From Lachnospiraceae bacterium (GTDB lineage Bacteria; Bacillota; Clostridia; Lachnospirales; Lachnospiraceae), in assembly GCA_014804225.1 (NCBI GenBank), contig JAAVAF010000039.1:1-24072 (forward strand): 24,072 bases of DNA. The letters are read 5' to 3'. Within the stretch, counting starts at the first letter, position 1. Every line of letters starts with the position of its first letter. Made by a program: the position numbers and the translations under genes. Shown one piece after another: positions 14,834 through 22,583 of the stretch. The notes beneath the pieces are model-generated. The model was not told where the DNA came from and ran no database searches. It saw only the letters and a program-made list of their open reading frames with translations.

Positions 14834-14866
14834 AATCATTTCCTCACTTTTCTTTTCATTTTCTTT

Positions 14867-15142
14867 TTATTCGATATCTTTGTCCTTTTCGTTATTGTCA
14901 TACGCTGTCCCGGCGGCTCTGCCCGCTATGGTTTCCGGCAAAAGCGCCGAGAGTACCATCTGATTGCTCTCCATGACAAGCACCGCCTTTGTCTTTCTGC
15001 CCTGCGTAGCATCGATTGCCGTTCCTGTTTCTTTTGCTTTCTGCACCATACGTTTTATGGGTGCGGAATCAGGACTTACAATTGCAATAATTTTTGCCGT
15101 ATTCACAATATTGCCAAATCCGATATTAATCAGCTTATCCAC
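14867..15142 (-). CDS. remA: RemA/DUF370 family regulator
   Basis: A 91-aa DUF370 protein. In B. subtilis RemA (YlzA) is a DNA-binding activator of biofilm matrix and osmoprotection genes that forms ring-like oligomers. The core INIGFGNIVNTAKIIAIVSP, then SAPIKRMV, ATQGRKTKAVLVMES and LSALLPETIA follow the family closely. After the core there is a hydrophilic, charged tail of about 18 residues. The start is GTG (15140-15142) with AAGG upstream. It sits between yicC and rpoZ as in other Firmicutes. In Clostridia its targets are not established, so a matrix role here is only inferred. Confidence 0.92.
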   Translation of the reverse strand: MDKLINIGFGNIVNTAKIIAIVSPDSAPIKRMVQKAKETGTAIDATQGRKTKAVLVMESNQMVLSALLPETIAGRAAGTAYDNNEKDKDIE

Positions 15143-15188
15143 GTCAAACCTTCCTAATATTGTCTAATCCTTCACTGTACAATAACTG

Positions 15189-16067
15189 TTATTCAATATT
15201 TTGAATCTGTTCTCTCACTTTTTCAATCTCCGTTTTCAAATCAATTCCTCTGTTTGAAATCGCAAGATCGTTTGCCTTAGAAAGAATAGTGTTTGCTTCT
15301 CTGTTCATTTCCTGTGCGATAAAATCAAGCTTCCGTCCAATGCTGCCACCGTCTATCAGCGCCTGCTTCATTGTTTCAATATGACTGCGCAGCCGCACAA
15401 GTTCCTCGTCCACACATACCTTATCGGCATATATCGTGACTTCCATCATCAGCCTTGACTCGTCAAACGACGCATCGGAGAGAAAATCCTGTACTTTTTC
15501 ATAGAGCTTCTTTTTGTATTCTTCGATAATTTGTGGGGAGCGTTCCTCAATAAATGCCACGTGCTCAAGCATCCCCTCTAACTTTGCTATCAGATCTTTT
15601 AAGAGATTTTCGCCTTCTTTAATGCGCGTTTCCACCAGACCCTCGGCCGCGCCTTTCACCGCTTTTACAAGACCATTCCAAATCTCCTCTTCATCAACAG
15701 TCTGTTCTTCCATGGAAAATACCTCGGGATATCTCGATAGCGATGATACCCGGATATCATTATCCAGTCCGAAATCCTCTGCCATTGTTTTTAAATACTG
15801 AAAATACTCTGCAGCTATTTCCTTATTATATTTGATACATACGTTATTTTCCGAAAAATCTTCATACGTAATAAAAATATCAAGCTTGCCGCGCTGTGCA
15901 TAATTTTTCAGCTCATTTCTGATGGAACTCTCAAAAAAATTGAGTTTCTTGGGCATTTTGATATTAACATCCAGATATCTGTGATTGACGGATTTTATCT
16001 CGACGGTATATTTGCTGTCACCTTCCGTTACCTCACATCTACCAAAGCCGGTCATACTTTTTATCAT
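15189..16067 (-). CDS. yicC: YicC/YloC family endoribonuclease
   Basis: A 292-aa YicC-family protein, which in E. coli and B. subtilis acts as an endoribonuclease on small and messenger RNAs. The start MIKSMTGFGR is diagnostic, followed by VEIKSVNHRYLDV (about 23-35). The C-terminal DUF1732 part includes GRKLDFIAQEMNREANTI and ends in the typical LKTEIEKVREQIQNIE helix. It is the first gene of the operon yicC-remA-rpoZ-rimO-pgsA, with a near-consensus promoter at 16116-16144 and GGGGG about 7 nt before the ATG. Fifty nt separate it from remA. The function is taken from the family. Confidence 0.94.
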   Translation of the reverse strand: MIKSMTGFGRCEVTEGDSKYTVEIKSVNHRYLDVNIKMPKKLNFFESSIRNELKNYAQRGKLDIFITYEDFSENNVCIKYNKEIAAEYFQYLKTMAEDFGLDNDIRVSSLSRYPEVFSMEEQTVDEEEIWNGLVKAVKGAAEGLVETRIKEGENLLKDLIAKLEGMLEHVAFIEERSPQIIEEYKKKLYEKVQDFLSDASFDESRLMMEVTIYADKVCVDEELVRLRSHIETMKQALIDGGSIGRKLDFIAQEMNREANTILSKANDLAISNRGIDLKTEIEKVREQIQNIE

Positions 16068-16115
16068 TGTAATTCCCCCTGACTGTCGATGTGTATTCTT
16101 ACCTTATTCTAGAGT

Positions 16116-16144
16116 ATTATAGAATAATCCAACCGCCGCGTCAA
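16116..16144 (-). promoter_or_regulatory. Sigma-A promoter of the yicC-pgsA operon
   Basis: On the minus strand: TTGACG (16139-16144, 5 of 6), 17-nt spacer, perfect TATAAT (16116-16121). The leader is about 42 nt. It is one of the strongest promoters in the window and is divergent from the ltaS-like gene. Confidence 0.88.
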
Positions 16145-16162
16145 CAATTTTAAGCCGATTAC

Positions 16163-16191
16163 TTGAAAAGCGTTCAAAAAAATGCTATGGT
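16163..16191 (+). promoter_or_regulatory. Candidate sigma-A promoter of the ltaS-like/yfhO pair
   Basis: TTGAAA (16163-16168, 5 of 6), 17-nt spacer, TATGGT (16186-16191, 4 of 6). It lies about 40 nt before the chosen start at 16232. Confidence 0.55.
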
Positions 16192-16231
16192 TATAAAGTT
16201 ACCATGTATTGTATGGATGGAGGCATTCCAG

Positions 16232-18043
16232 ATGGAAAAAACAACGGGAAAGTATTCCAAAATAATATGGGCAGCCAAAAATTTGATACCGATGCTGCTT
16301 TTTCCCATAGCCAATTTTTACTTATTTGAATTTTATATCCATAATCCGTTTAAGGATATTGCGTTTCCGATACAACTTATGAACATATTTCTGTTTGAAC
16401 TGCTGATGCTTATGTTTTTTATGCTGTTTGGTAATCTCAAATGGGCACTGCGGTTTCAAAGTATTTTTTTTATGATCATAGGGCTTGCAAATTATTATGT
16501 TCTGTCATTTCGTTCTGCTCCGATTATGCCATGGGATATCTATTCCTTTAGCACTGCGATGAGCGTTGCCGGGAATTATAAATATACACTAGAAAAACAG
16601 GCAATTTTTGTTATCATAGGATTCTTACTTCTTATTATAATGGAAACATTCGTTGACCTGAAGATAACAGCAAAAGACAAGCCAAAAAAGATTATTTACT
16701 CCATACGCGCTATCGTTTTTGGCATCTGTGTTTTCCTTTTGTTTGGCTTTACACATATGCTGCACCAGGAGCGCACGATTATCAAATATCGTATGTATGA
16801 CAAGCTTTTTACGCCCACAGTTATGAGTACATGGAACGGTACGTCGGTAGCATTTTTAATGGAGCTGCAATATATCTCTGTGGACAAGCCGCCTAATTAC
16901 AGTAAAGCAATGGCGGAACAGATTTTAGAGCCTTATTCCGATACGGCAGAGGAACGTGCCGCCAAAATACAAAACACACCGAATATTATCGTCATCATGA
17001 ATGAAGCTTTTTCGGACCTTTCCGTGCTCGGTGATTTTGAGACAAATGATGCGTACATGCCCTTTATTCATTCTATTTTAAACGGAGAAGTCGCAAATGC
17101 AACTTCCGGTTGGCTTAATGTTTCCGTTCTCGGCGGAAATACTGCCAATACCGAGTTTGAATTTTTAACAGGAAACACGATGGCGTTTCTACCACAGGGA
17201 AGTGTGCCTTATCAGCAGTATTTGAAAAAAGAACAGGAATCCCTTGCATCACACTTAAAATCACTTGGTTACAGGACAATTGCCATGCACCCTTACAACA
17301 GCACGGGATGGGATAGAAACAAGGTTTATCCTCTGCTGGGCTTTGATGAAATGTACTTTATACGCGATTACAAATCTCCTGAAAAAATCAGGAAATATGT
17401 GAGTGATAAAGCTTGTTACGACAAGATTATCGAATTGTATGAGGAAAAAAACGATGATGTTCCGTTTTTTGTGTTTAATGTAACCATGCAGAATCATTCC
17501 TCATACAGTGAAGAATTCGATAATTTTACACCGGATATTGAAGTTACAGGCAGTGAATCCGCTCCGCTTAATAATTATCTGTCGCTGATCAAAATATCAG
17601 ATGAGGCAGTGGAATATCTGATTGATTATTTTTCGGAGACCGATGAGGATACTGTAATTATCTTCTTTGGTGATCATCAGCCTACAAATTCAGTTGTTTC
17701 AAGCATTTGGAAGCTAAACGGAAAAAGTACTGCTACCCTGTCCGATGAAGACGAAGCCAATCGATATAAGGTTCCGTTTTTTATCTGGAGTAACTTTAAC
17801 AGCAGCACCCGGACCGATATGGAGACCAGTACAAACTTTCTTGCGTCAACAGTACTTGAGATTTCCGGACTTCCGTTGTATGATTATAGTGCATATTTAA
17901 AAAATCTTTCAAACAAGTACCCTGTTATAACAGCTATCCGCGCAGAAAATGCAGACGGCAAGAGCACTGCTGTTGAAGACAGGCGCGATGAACTAAACAA
18001 TTATGCCATACTACAGTATGACAGACTATTTGGTAAAAATTAG
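16232..18043 (+). CDS. LtaS-type phosphoglycerol transferase (LTA synthase family)
   Basis: A 603-aa membrane enzyme with about five N-terminal spans (to about residue 180) and an extracellular sulfatase-fold domain. Family members move glycerol-phosphate from phosphatidylglycerol onto a growing teichoic acid or another glycan. The catalytic residues line up with S. aureus LtaS: Glu258 (IMNEAF), nucleophile Thr304 (GGNTANTEFEF), His422 (MQNHSSY), and Asp481-His482 (FFGDHQPTN). The start at 16232 has GGAGG 8-9 nt upstream; in-frame ATGs further upstream lack this. The next gene, yfhO, is 17 nt away. Whether the product is true lipoteichoic acid or a phosphoglycerol-decorated glycan cannot be told from sequence, so I give no gene symbol. 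Confidence 0.88.
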   Translation: MEKTTGKYSKIIWAAKNLIPMLLFPIANFYLFEFYIHNPFKDIAFPIQLMNIFLFELLMLMFFMLFGNLKWALRFQSIFFMIIGLANYYVLSFRSAPIMPWDIYSFSTAMSVAGNYKYTLEKQAIFVIIGFLLLIIMETFVDLKITAKDKPKKIIYSIRAIVFGICVFLLFGFTHMLHQERTIIKYRMYDKLFTPTVMSTWNGTSVAFLMELQYISVDKPPNYSKAMAEQILEPYSDTAEERAAKIQNTPNIIVIMNEAFSDLSVLGDFETNDAYMPFIHSILNGEVANATSGWLNVSVLGGNTANTEFEFLTGNTMAFLPQGSVPYQQYLKKEQESLASHLKSLGYRTIAMHPYNSTGWDRNKVYPLLGFDEMYFIRDYKSPEKIRKYVSDKACYDKIIELYEEKNDDVPFFVFNVTMQNHSSYSEEFDNFTPDIEVTGSESAPLNNYLSLIKISDEAVEYLIDYFSETDEDTVIIFFGDHQPTNSVVSSIWKLNGKSTATLSDEDEANRYKVPFFIWSNFNSSTRTDMETSTNFLASTVLEISGLPLYDYSAYLKNLSNKYPVITAIRAENADGKSTAVEDRRDELNNYAILQYDRLFGKN

Positions 18044-18060
18044 AATGGAGAAGTTATCCG

Positions 18061-20691
18061 ATGAAGAAAAAAGTAAAGAACTATAGTGACAATGAAAAAC
18101 GTTCCCCTGTAAAGGACTTTGTCAAAAAAACGGACAAGCTTTATATTTTATCGTTTTTTATCCCTGCGCTGATCTTGTTTATTATCTTTGTGAAAGACGA
18201 GATTTTCCCTTTTGGCGACCGCTCATTTCTACATATTGATATGTATCATCAATATTTGCCGTTTTTGGTAGAATTCTATCATAAGTTAAAGAGCGGAGAA
18301 AGCCTGCTTTATTCGTGGAATACCGGTATCGGCACAAACTTTGTTGCCTTGTATGCGTATTATCTGGCAAGTCCGTTCAACTGGCTGTGTGTGCTTGTTC
18401 CTGAGCATTATTTAATGGAATTTCTCACATATTTAGTAGTCCTAAAAACCGGTTTTTGCGGTCTGAGCTTCACTTATTATATCAGAAAGCATTTTCACAC
18501 AAACTCATGGATGGCGCTTTGCTTTTCCCTCTTTTACGCGTTGTCAGGCTTCCTTGCCGCATATAACTGGGATGTCATGTGGCTGGACGTAATCGTTCTT
18601 ACGCCTCTTATCATACTTGGTCTTGAAAAACTTGTACATGAAGGGAACTGTAAGCTTTACTGTATTACGCTTGGCTTATCAATTCTCTCAAACTACTACC
18701 TGTCAATCATGCTGTGCATTTTTTTAACGCTTTACTTTGCTGTGCTTCTGATTGCCAAGGATCCCAAAAACGACGAAAATTCCGCTGAGCTTTCATTCTC
18801 TCGGATTTATGATATCAAGAGTTTTTATTTGCGGGCAATCCTGCGTTTTGTGATTTATTCACTGATTGCAGGAGGAATGGCAGCAATTCTGCTAATTCCC
18901 GAATGGGCAGCTATTAAAATGGCAGAATTCAGTAACATCAGTTTTCCGAAAAAGGTGGACTTGTATTTCCCCACGCTCGACATGATCGCTCGTCATTTCT
19001 TTAATGTTACTGTTGAAACGGGGCTTGACCATTGGCCTAATATTTACTGTGGCGTCGCTGTACTGCTTCTTCTTCCGCTTTATATTCTGCAGAAAAAAAT
19101 ACCTATGCGCGAGAAGGTACCCAAAATAGTTTTGCTTGGATTTATATTAATTAGTTTCTCCACTAATGTTTTGAACTTTATGTGGCATGGCTTTAATTAT
19201 CCTGACTCACTTCCTGCAAGACAGTCCTTTTTGTATATTTTCCTTATGCTGATGATCTGCTATGAAGCGTTCACAAATATCCGTGAGCATTCCATATGGC
19301 AAATTCTATCTGTGTTTGCGGGGGCTCTTGCATTTCTGATATTATGTGAAAAAGTGGTAACGGACGATTCCTTTTCGGAAATGTGTTTCTTTGTAACAGG
19401 AATATTCCTTGTGCTTTATACCGTTATAATCTGTTATTACAAGACAAGTGAGCGTTTTCCCGTTTTGGCTTTTATTGTATGTCTGATTGTGACTGCTACG
19501 GAAGCAGGCGAAAACACTTACCTGACAAGTGTTCCCACAGTTTCCAGAGACAGCTACCTTACCAATTATGATTCCTATCAGATCATTACAAACAGAACCG
19601 TTGCAAATGAAGGATATGACTTTTTCCGTTTTGATAAATTTGCAAGAAGAACGCAAAATGACGCTATGATGATAGACTGTCATGGTTCCTCGTACTTTTC
19701 ATCAACCATAAACTCTCTTGTGTCGGATTTTTATAAAAAGTATGGTATGAAGGGAAGTCGCGTAAATTATTGCTTTGACGGAGCCACTCCTGTATCCGCG
19801 GCATTTATCGCCAACCGATATATGCTCTACACGCTTGACAGAGGCTATGATAATGTTTACGAATTTGCAGACAGAGAAGGTGATGTTTATTTATATAAAA
19901 ACAACTATGCTGTACCCTTTGGTTTTATGATTACCGAAACAGACAGCACAGAACTCGACTCCCTTTTTGTCAGTGCCGCATATATGCAGGATAACATTCA
20001 TACCAGTCGTGATGACGATAGCGATTTAAATCCATTGGAAAGACAGAACAAACTTGTGCATAAACTCGGAATTACAGAAGATGTGTTTATCCCAGTAGAT
20101 ATCAACCAAAACGGTTCAAACGGTGATTTGTATATCTCCGAAGACGCGCATTATTACGCATATACATCAAATACCAAAATTGATGATGTTAAAATGAGTT
20201 ATGAAGATCAATCCAAAACCTTTAGTCAGATTAGCAAGAAATTCATCCTGGACTTAGGTTATCATAATGCAGATAAGACATTAAATCTGAAATCGGCAAA
20301 TGGCGAATCATTGGATTTAGCGGCTTACAAAATGGACACTGCTGTGCTTGATAAATTTATCACAAAGCTTCGGGAACAGACGCTTACCGTAAACGGTTAT
20401 AACGAAACAAGTCTGTCAGCAAATATCAATGTAACCACCGAAGGACATCTTGTAATGTCTGTTGCATACGAGCCTAGCTGGTCACTTTACATCGATGGTC
20501 AAAAAGTAAATATGGAAGTCTTTGAAAATACATTCATAAGTGTCCCATTAGATAAAGGAGAACATACAATCGAACTTAGATATTTCCCGAAAGGACTCAT
20601 TCCAGGAGCAATTGTTTCCATCATCAGCATCGGTGTCTTTATTGCGATATGTATGATACAGCGTAAAAACGCAAAAGCGCAAAATAAATAA
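18061..20691 (+). CDS. yfhO: YfhO-family membrane glycosyltransferase
   Basis: An 876-aa YfhO-family protein with a GT-C-like layout. It has about a dozen membrane spans in residues 25-480, a large extracellular beta-rich domain (about 490-845) and a last span near 850-868 followed by a basic tail. The first outer loop has the family motif HIDMYHQYLPFLVEFYHKL, with acidic residues likely at the active site, and the next block, NTGIGTNFVALYAYYLASP, is also characteristic. In B. subtilis YfhO adds sugar to lipoteichoic acid outside the membrane from an undecaprenyl-phosphate donor. Here it is in an operon with an LtaS-type enzyme (17 nt apart, GGAG site), which fits decoration of the same polymer. 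The donor synthase (CsbB type) and flippase are not adjacent. Confidence 0.87.
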   Translation: MKKKVKNYSDNEKRSPVKDFVKKTDKLYILSFFIPALILFIIFVKDEIFPFGDRSFLHIDMYHQYLPFLVEFYHKLKSGESLLYSWNTGIGTNFVALYAYYLASPFNWLCVLVPEHYLMEFLTYLVVLKTGFCGLSFTYYIRKHFHTNSWMALCFSLFYALSGFLAAYNWDVMWLDVIVLTPLIILGLEKLVHEGNCKLYCITLGLSILSNYYLSIMLCIFLTLYFAVLLIAKDPKNDENSAELSFSRIYDIKSFYLRAILRFVIYSLIAGGMAAILLIPEWAAIKMAEFSNISFPKKVDLYFPTLDMIARHFFNVTVETGLDHWPNIYCGVAVLLLLPLYILQKKIPMREKVPKIVLLGFILISFSTNVLNFMWHGFNYPDSLPARQSFLYIFLMLMICYEAFTNIREHSIWQILSVFAGALAFLILCEKVVTDDSFSEMCFFVTGIFLVLYTVIICYYKTSERFPVLAFIVCLIVTATEAGENTYLTSVPTVSRDSYLTNYDSYQIITNRTVANEGYDFFRFDKFARRTQNDAMMIDCHGSSYFSSTINSLVSDFYKKYGMKGSRVNYCFDGATPVSAAFIANRYMLYTLDRGYDNVYEFADREGDVYLYKNNYAVPFGFMITETDSTELDSLFVSAAYMQDNIHTSRDDDSDLNPLERQNKLVHKLGITEDVFIPVDINQNGSNGDLYISEDAHYYAYTSNTKIDDVKMSYEDQSKTFSQISKKFILDLGYHNADKTLNLKSANGESLDLAAYKMDTAVLDKFITKLREQTLTVNGYNETSLSANINVTTEGHLVMSVAYEPSWSLYIDGQKVNMEVFENTFISVPLDKGEHTIELRYFPKGLIPGAIVSIISIGVFIAICMIQRKNAKAQNK

Positions 20692-20714
20692 ATAGAGGCA
20701 TTTCCTTATATACG

Positions 20715-20752
20715 AAAAGCGGATTACTCAAAATGAATAATCCGCTTTTTTT
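20715..20752 (+). terminator. Rho-independent terminator of yfhO
   Basis: A perfect 12-bp stem, AAAAGCGGATTA (20715-20726) with TAATCCGCTTTT (20738-20749), an 11-nt loop and seven T (20746-20752). The T-run includes the first bases of the convergent rqcH stop codon. On the minus strand the stem is followed by only four U, so it may also end rqcH less efficiently. Confidence 0.92.
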
Positions 20753-22502
20753 AATCCTCTATTTGCTCAATACTTGTAATATCCGAATCAATTACAAGGG
20801 AATAATTTGTGTAATATACCACAAATCCCGGTTTTGATCCGTTTGGTTTTTTCACATTCTTTTTCTGCGTGTAGTCGATTTCAACCTTTTCCTGCCCTCT
20901 TGCCTGAGAATAGTGCGCAGCGAGCTTTCCTGCCTCTTCAAATACCCTGTCGGGCATCTCCTCTCCGTTTGCCTTTACCACAACATGCGACCCTGGAATG
21001 CCTTTTGCATGAAACCACCAATCATTCCCTGTGGCAAGCTTAAAGGTAAGCTCCTCATTTTGGTAATTGTTCTTTCCAACATAAATATGATACCCGTCAC
21101 TGCTTACATAATGAAATGGTTTACTTGTTATCTTTTCACGCCGCTGCTTTCCTCTGGCACCGCCTTTTCTCTTGATATAGCCACTCTCAATCAGTTCCTC
21201 CTTAATCTGCACTAAATCCTCTTCTTTCAGCGCGATATCGAGCGATGTACTGATGGAAGAAAGATGCTCTATCTCAGCCTTTGTATCGGCAGTAAGTGTC
21301 GTCAAAGCCTCATAGGTTCGCTTTAATTTTTGATATTTCTCAAAATATTTTTTTGCATTTTCTCCCGTTGAAAGTGTTGAATCAAGGGGTATCGTAATCA
21401 TTTGATTATCATAATAATTTAGCGCCTCAAGAGAAGCAGCTCCTGCTTCCACACCATATCCATAGGCATTTAAAAGTTCCCCGTAAATTCTATATTTTTC
21501 ACGTTTTTCGGTGTCGGAAAGCTGCTTTAACTGCAAGTCATATTTTTTGACATTTCGCTCAAGCGCCGTCTGAACGATTCTTCTTAAGTCCACAGAACGC
21601 TGCCGGATACGCGTAATCATATTTTTCTCGGCATAATAGTATTCCAAAAGTGCCGAAACGGTTGCAAAAATACGCGTATTTTCATCGGAATACGATGTAA
21701 GTCTTGTTGCGGCATACTCCTTGGGCTGCTTATTTTCATACACCACATTTGGTGTAAAACGACCGTCTTTGATATCATTAGACAACTCATAAAGCTTATC
21801 CGAAATTTGTTCAAGCTCTGCCGCGGATAAATCGCTCACAGCCTTATCCGAATCCACCTCTGCCCTGTAACAAAGCTCATGTGCTACACACGGTGAAAGT
21901 CCTGTAAAACCGGAATAAATTGCCTTATACAGCGACATATTTTTTTCCTTCAGCACAGCTCCCATTTCACTCTGTTTCGTTTTTAAAAGCTCCGCCTTAT
22001 CCTGCGTTTTGGGAATAAAATATTCCCGTCCCGGCAACACTTCGCGCACAGAACTTACCATACCCGAAATATGTTTAATGCTGTCAATTATCGTATTTTG
22101 GTCATCGCAGAAAATAATATTGCTATGCTTTCCCATAAGCTCTATAATTAGATATTTCCTGCACAAATCCCCCAATTCATTCAAATGCTCAAGTTCAAAG
22201 CGCACCACCCGCTCCAATCCCGGCTGCGACACCGAAACGATTTTTGCATTTTGGAGATGTTTTCGCAAAAGCATACAGAAATTGGGCGCAGTCATCGGGC
22301 TTGTCTTATTTTTATCTGTCATATAAATCAGCGGAAGCGATGCATCCGCCGACAGCAAAAGCCTCACCTGCCCGCAACTACCCTTTATAGTCAAGATTAG
22401 CTCATCCTTTTCAGGCTGAGCTATCTTGTAAATACGGTTTCCCGTTATTATTTCTTTTAATTCGTTGACAATCCCCGCGATTGTCACTCCATCAAATGCC
22501 AT
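20751..22502 (-). CDS. rqcH: Ribosome quality control protein RqcH (NFACT family)
   Basis: Binds the obstructed 50S subunit with a nascent chain and recruits tRNA-Ala to add C-terminal alanine tails that mark the chain for degradation. It was formerly annotated as fibronectin-binding protein FbpA. It is 583 aa: NFACT-N at about 1-220 (MAFDGVTIAGIVNEL, MGKHSNIIF), helix-hairpin-helix SGFTGLSPCVAHEL (about 188-201), coiled coil (about 300-440) and NFACT-R (about 455-565) with GNDWWFHAKGIPGSHVVV. The conserved Asp97-Arg98 pair reported for B. subtilis RqcH reads Glu97-Arg98 here. The ATG at 22502 lies in an A/T-rich stretch without a strong ribosome site (GCAGG about 10 nt upstream). glgA lies upstream in the same direction. 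Confidence 0.94.
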   Translation of the reverse strand: MAFDGVTIAGIVNELKEIITGNRIYKIAQPEKDELILTIKGSCGQVRLLLSADASLPLIYMTDKNKTSPMTAPNFCMLLRKHLQNAKIVSVSQPGLERVVRFELEHLNELGDLCRKYLIIELMGKHSNIIFCDDQNTIIDSIKHISGMVSSVREVLPGREYFIPKTQDKAELLKTKQSEMGAVLKEKNMSLYKAIYSGFTGLSPCVAHELCYRAEVDSDKAVSDLSAAELEQISDKLYELSNDIKDGRFTPNVVYENKQPKEYAATRLTSYSDENTRIFATVSALLEYYYAEKNMITRIRQRSVDLRRIVQTALERNVKKYDLQLKQLSDTEKREKYRIYGELLNAYGYGVEAGAASLEALNYYDNQMITIPLDSTLSTGENAKKYFEKYQKLKRTYEALTTLTADTKAEIEHLSSISTSLDIALKEEDLVQIKEELIESGYIKRKGGARGKQRREKITSKPFHYVSSDGYHIYVGKNNYQNEELTFKLATGNDWWFHAKGIPGSHVVVKANGEEMPDRVFEEAGKLAAHYSQARGQEKVEIDYTQKKNVKKPNGSKPGFVVYYTNYSLVIDSDITSIEQIED

Positions 22503-22546
22503 TTGTTTATCCTGCCTATATTTTATCCAAACAATTGGAATTTAGT

Positions 22547-22581
22547 AAATCTTAGGCTATGTCTTTTATAGCCTTAGATTT
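22547..22581 (-). other. Long hairpin between glgA and rqcH
   Basis: A 14-bp stem with one mismatch, AAATCTTAGGCTAT (22547-22560) with ATAGCCTTAGATTT (22568-22581), and a 7-nt loop. It lies directly after the glgA stop. No U-run follows on the minus strand, so it may be a processing or stability element rather than a classic terminator. Confidence 0.6.
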
Positions 22582-22583
22582 AG

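Noticed and set aside
14600..15142. A hidden or fused guanylate kinase in remA or rpoZ
   Set aside because: Both proteins have normal cores and lengths, and neither has a GxxGxGK-type P-loop.
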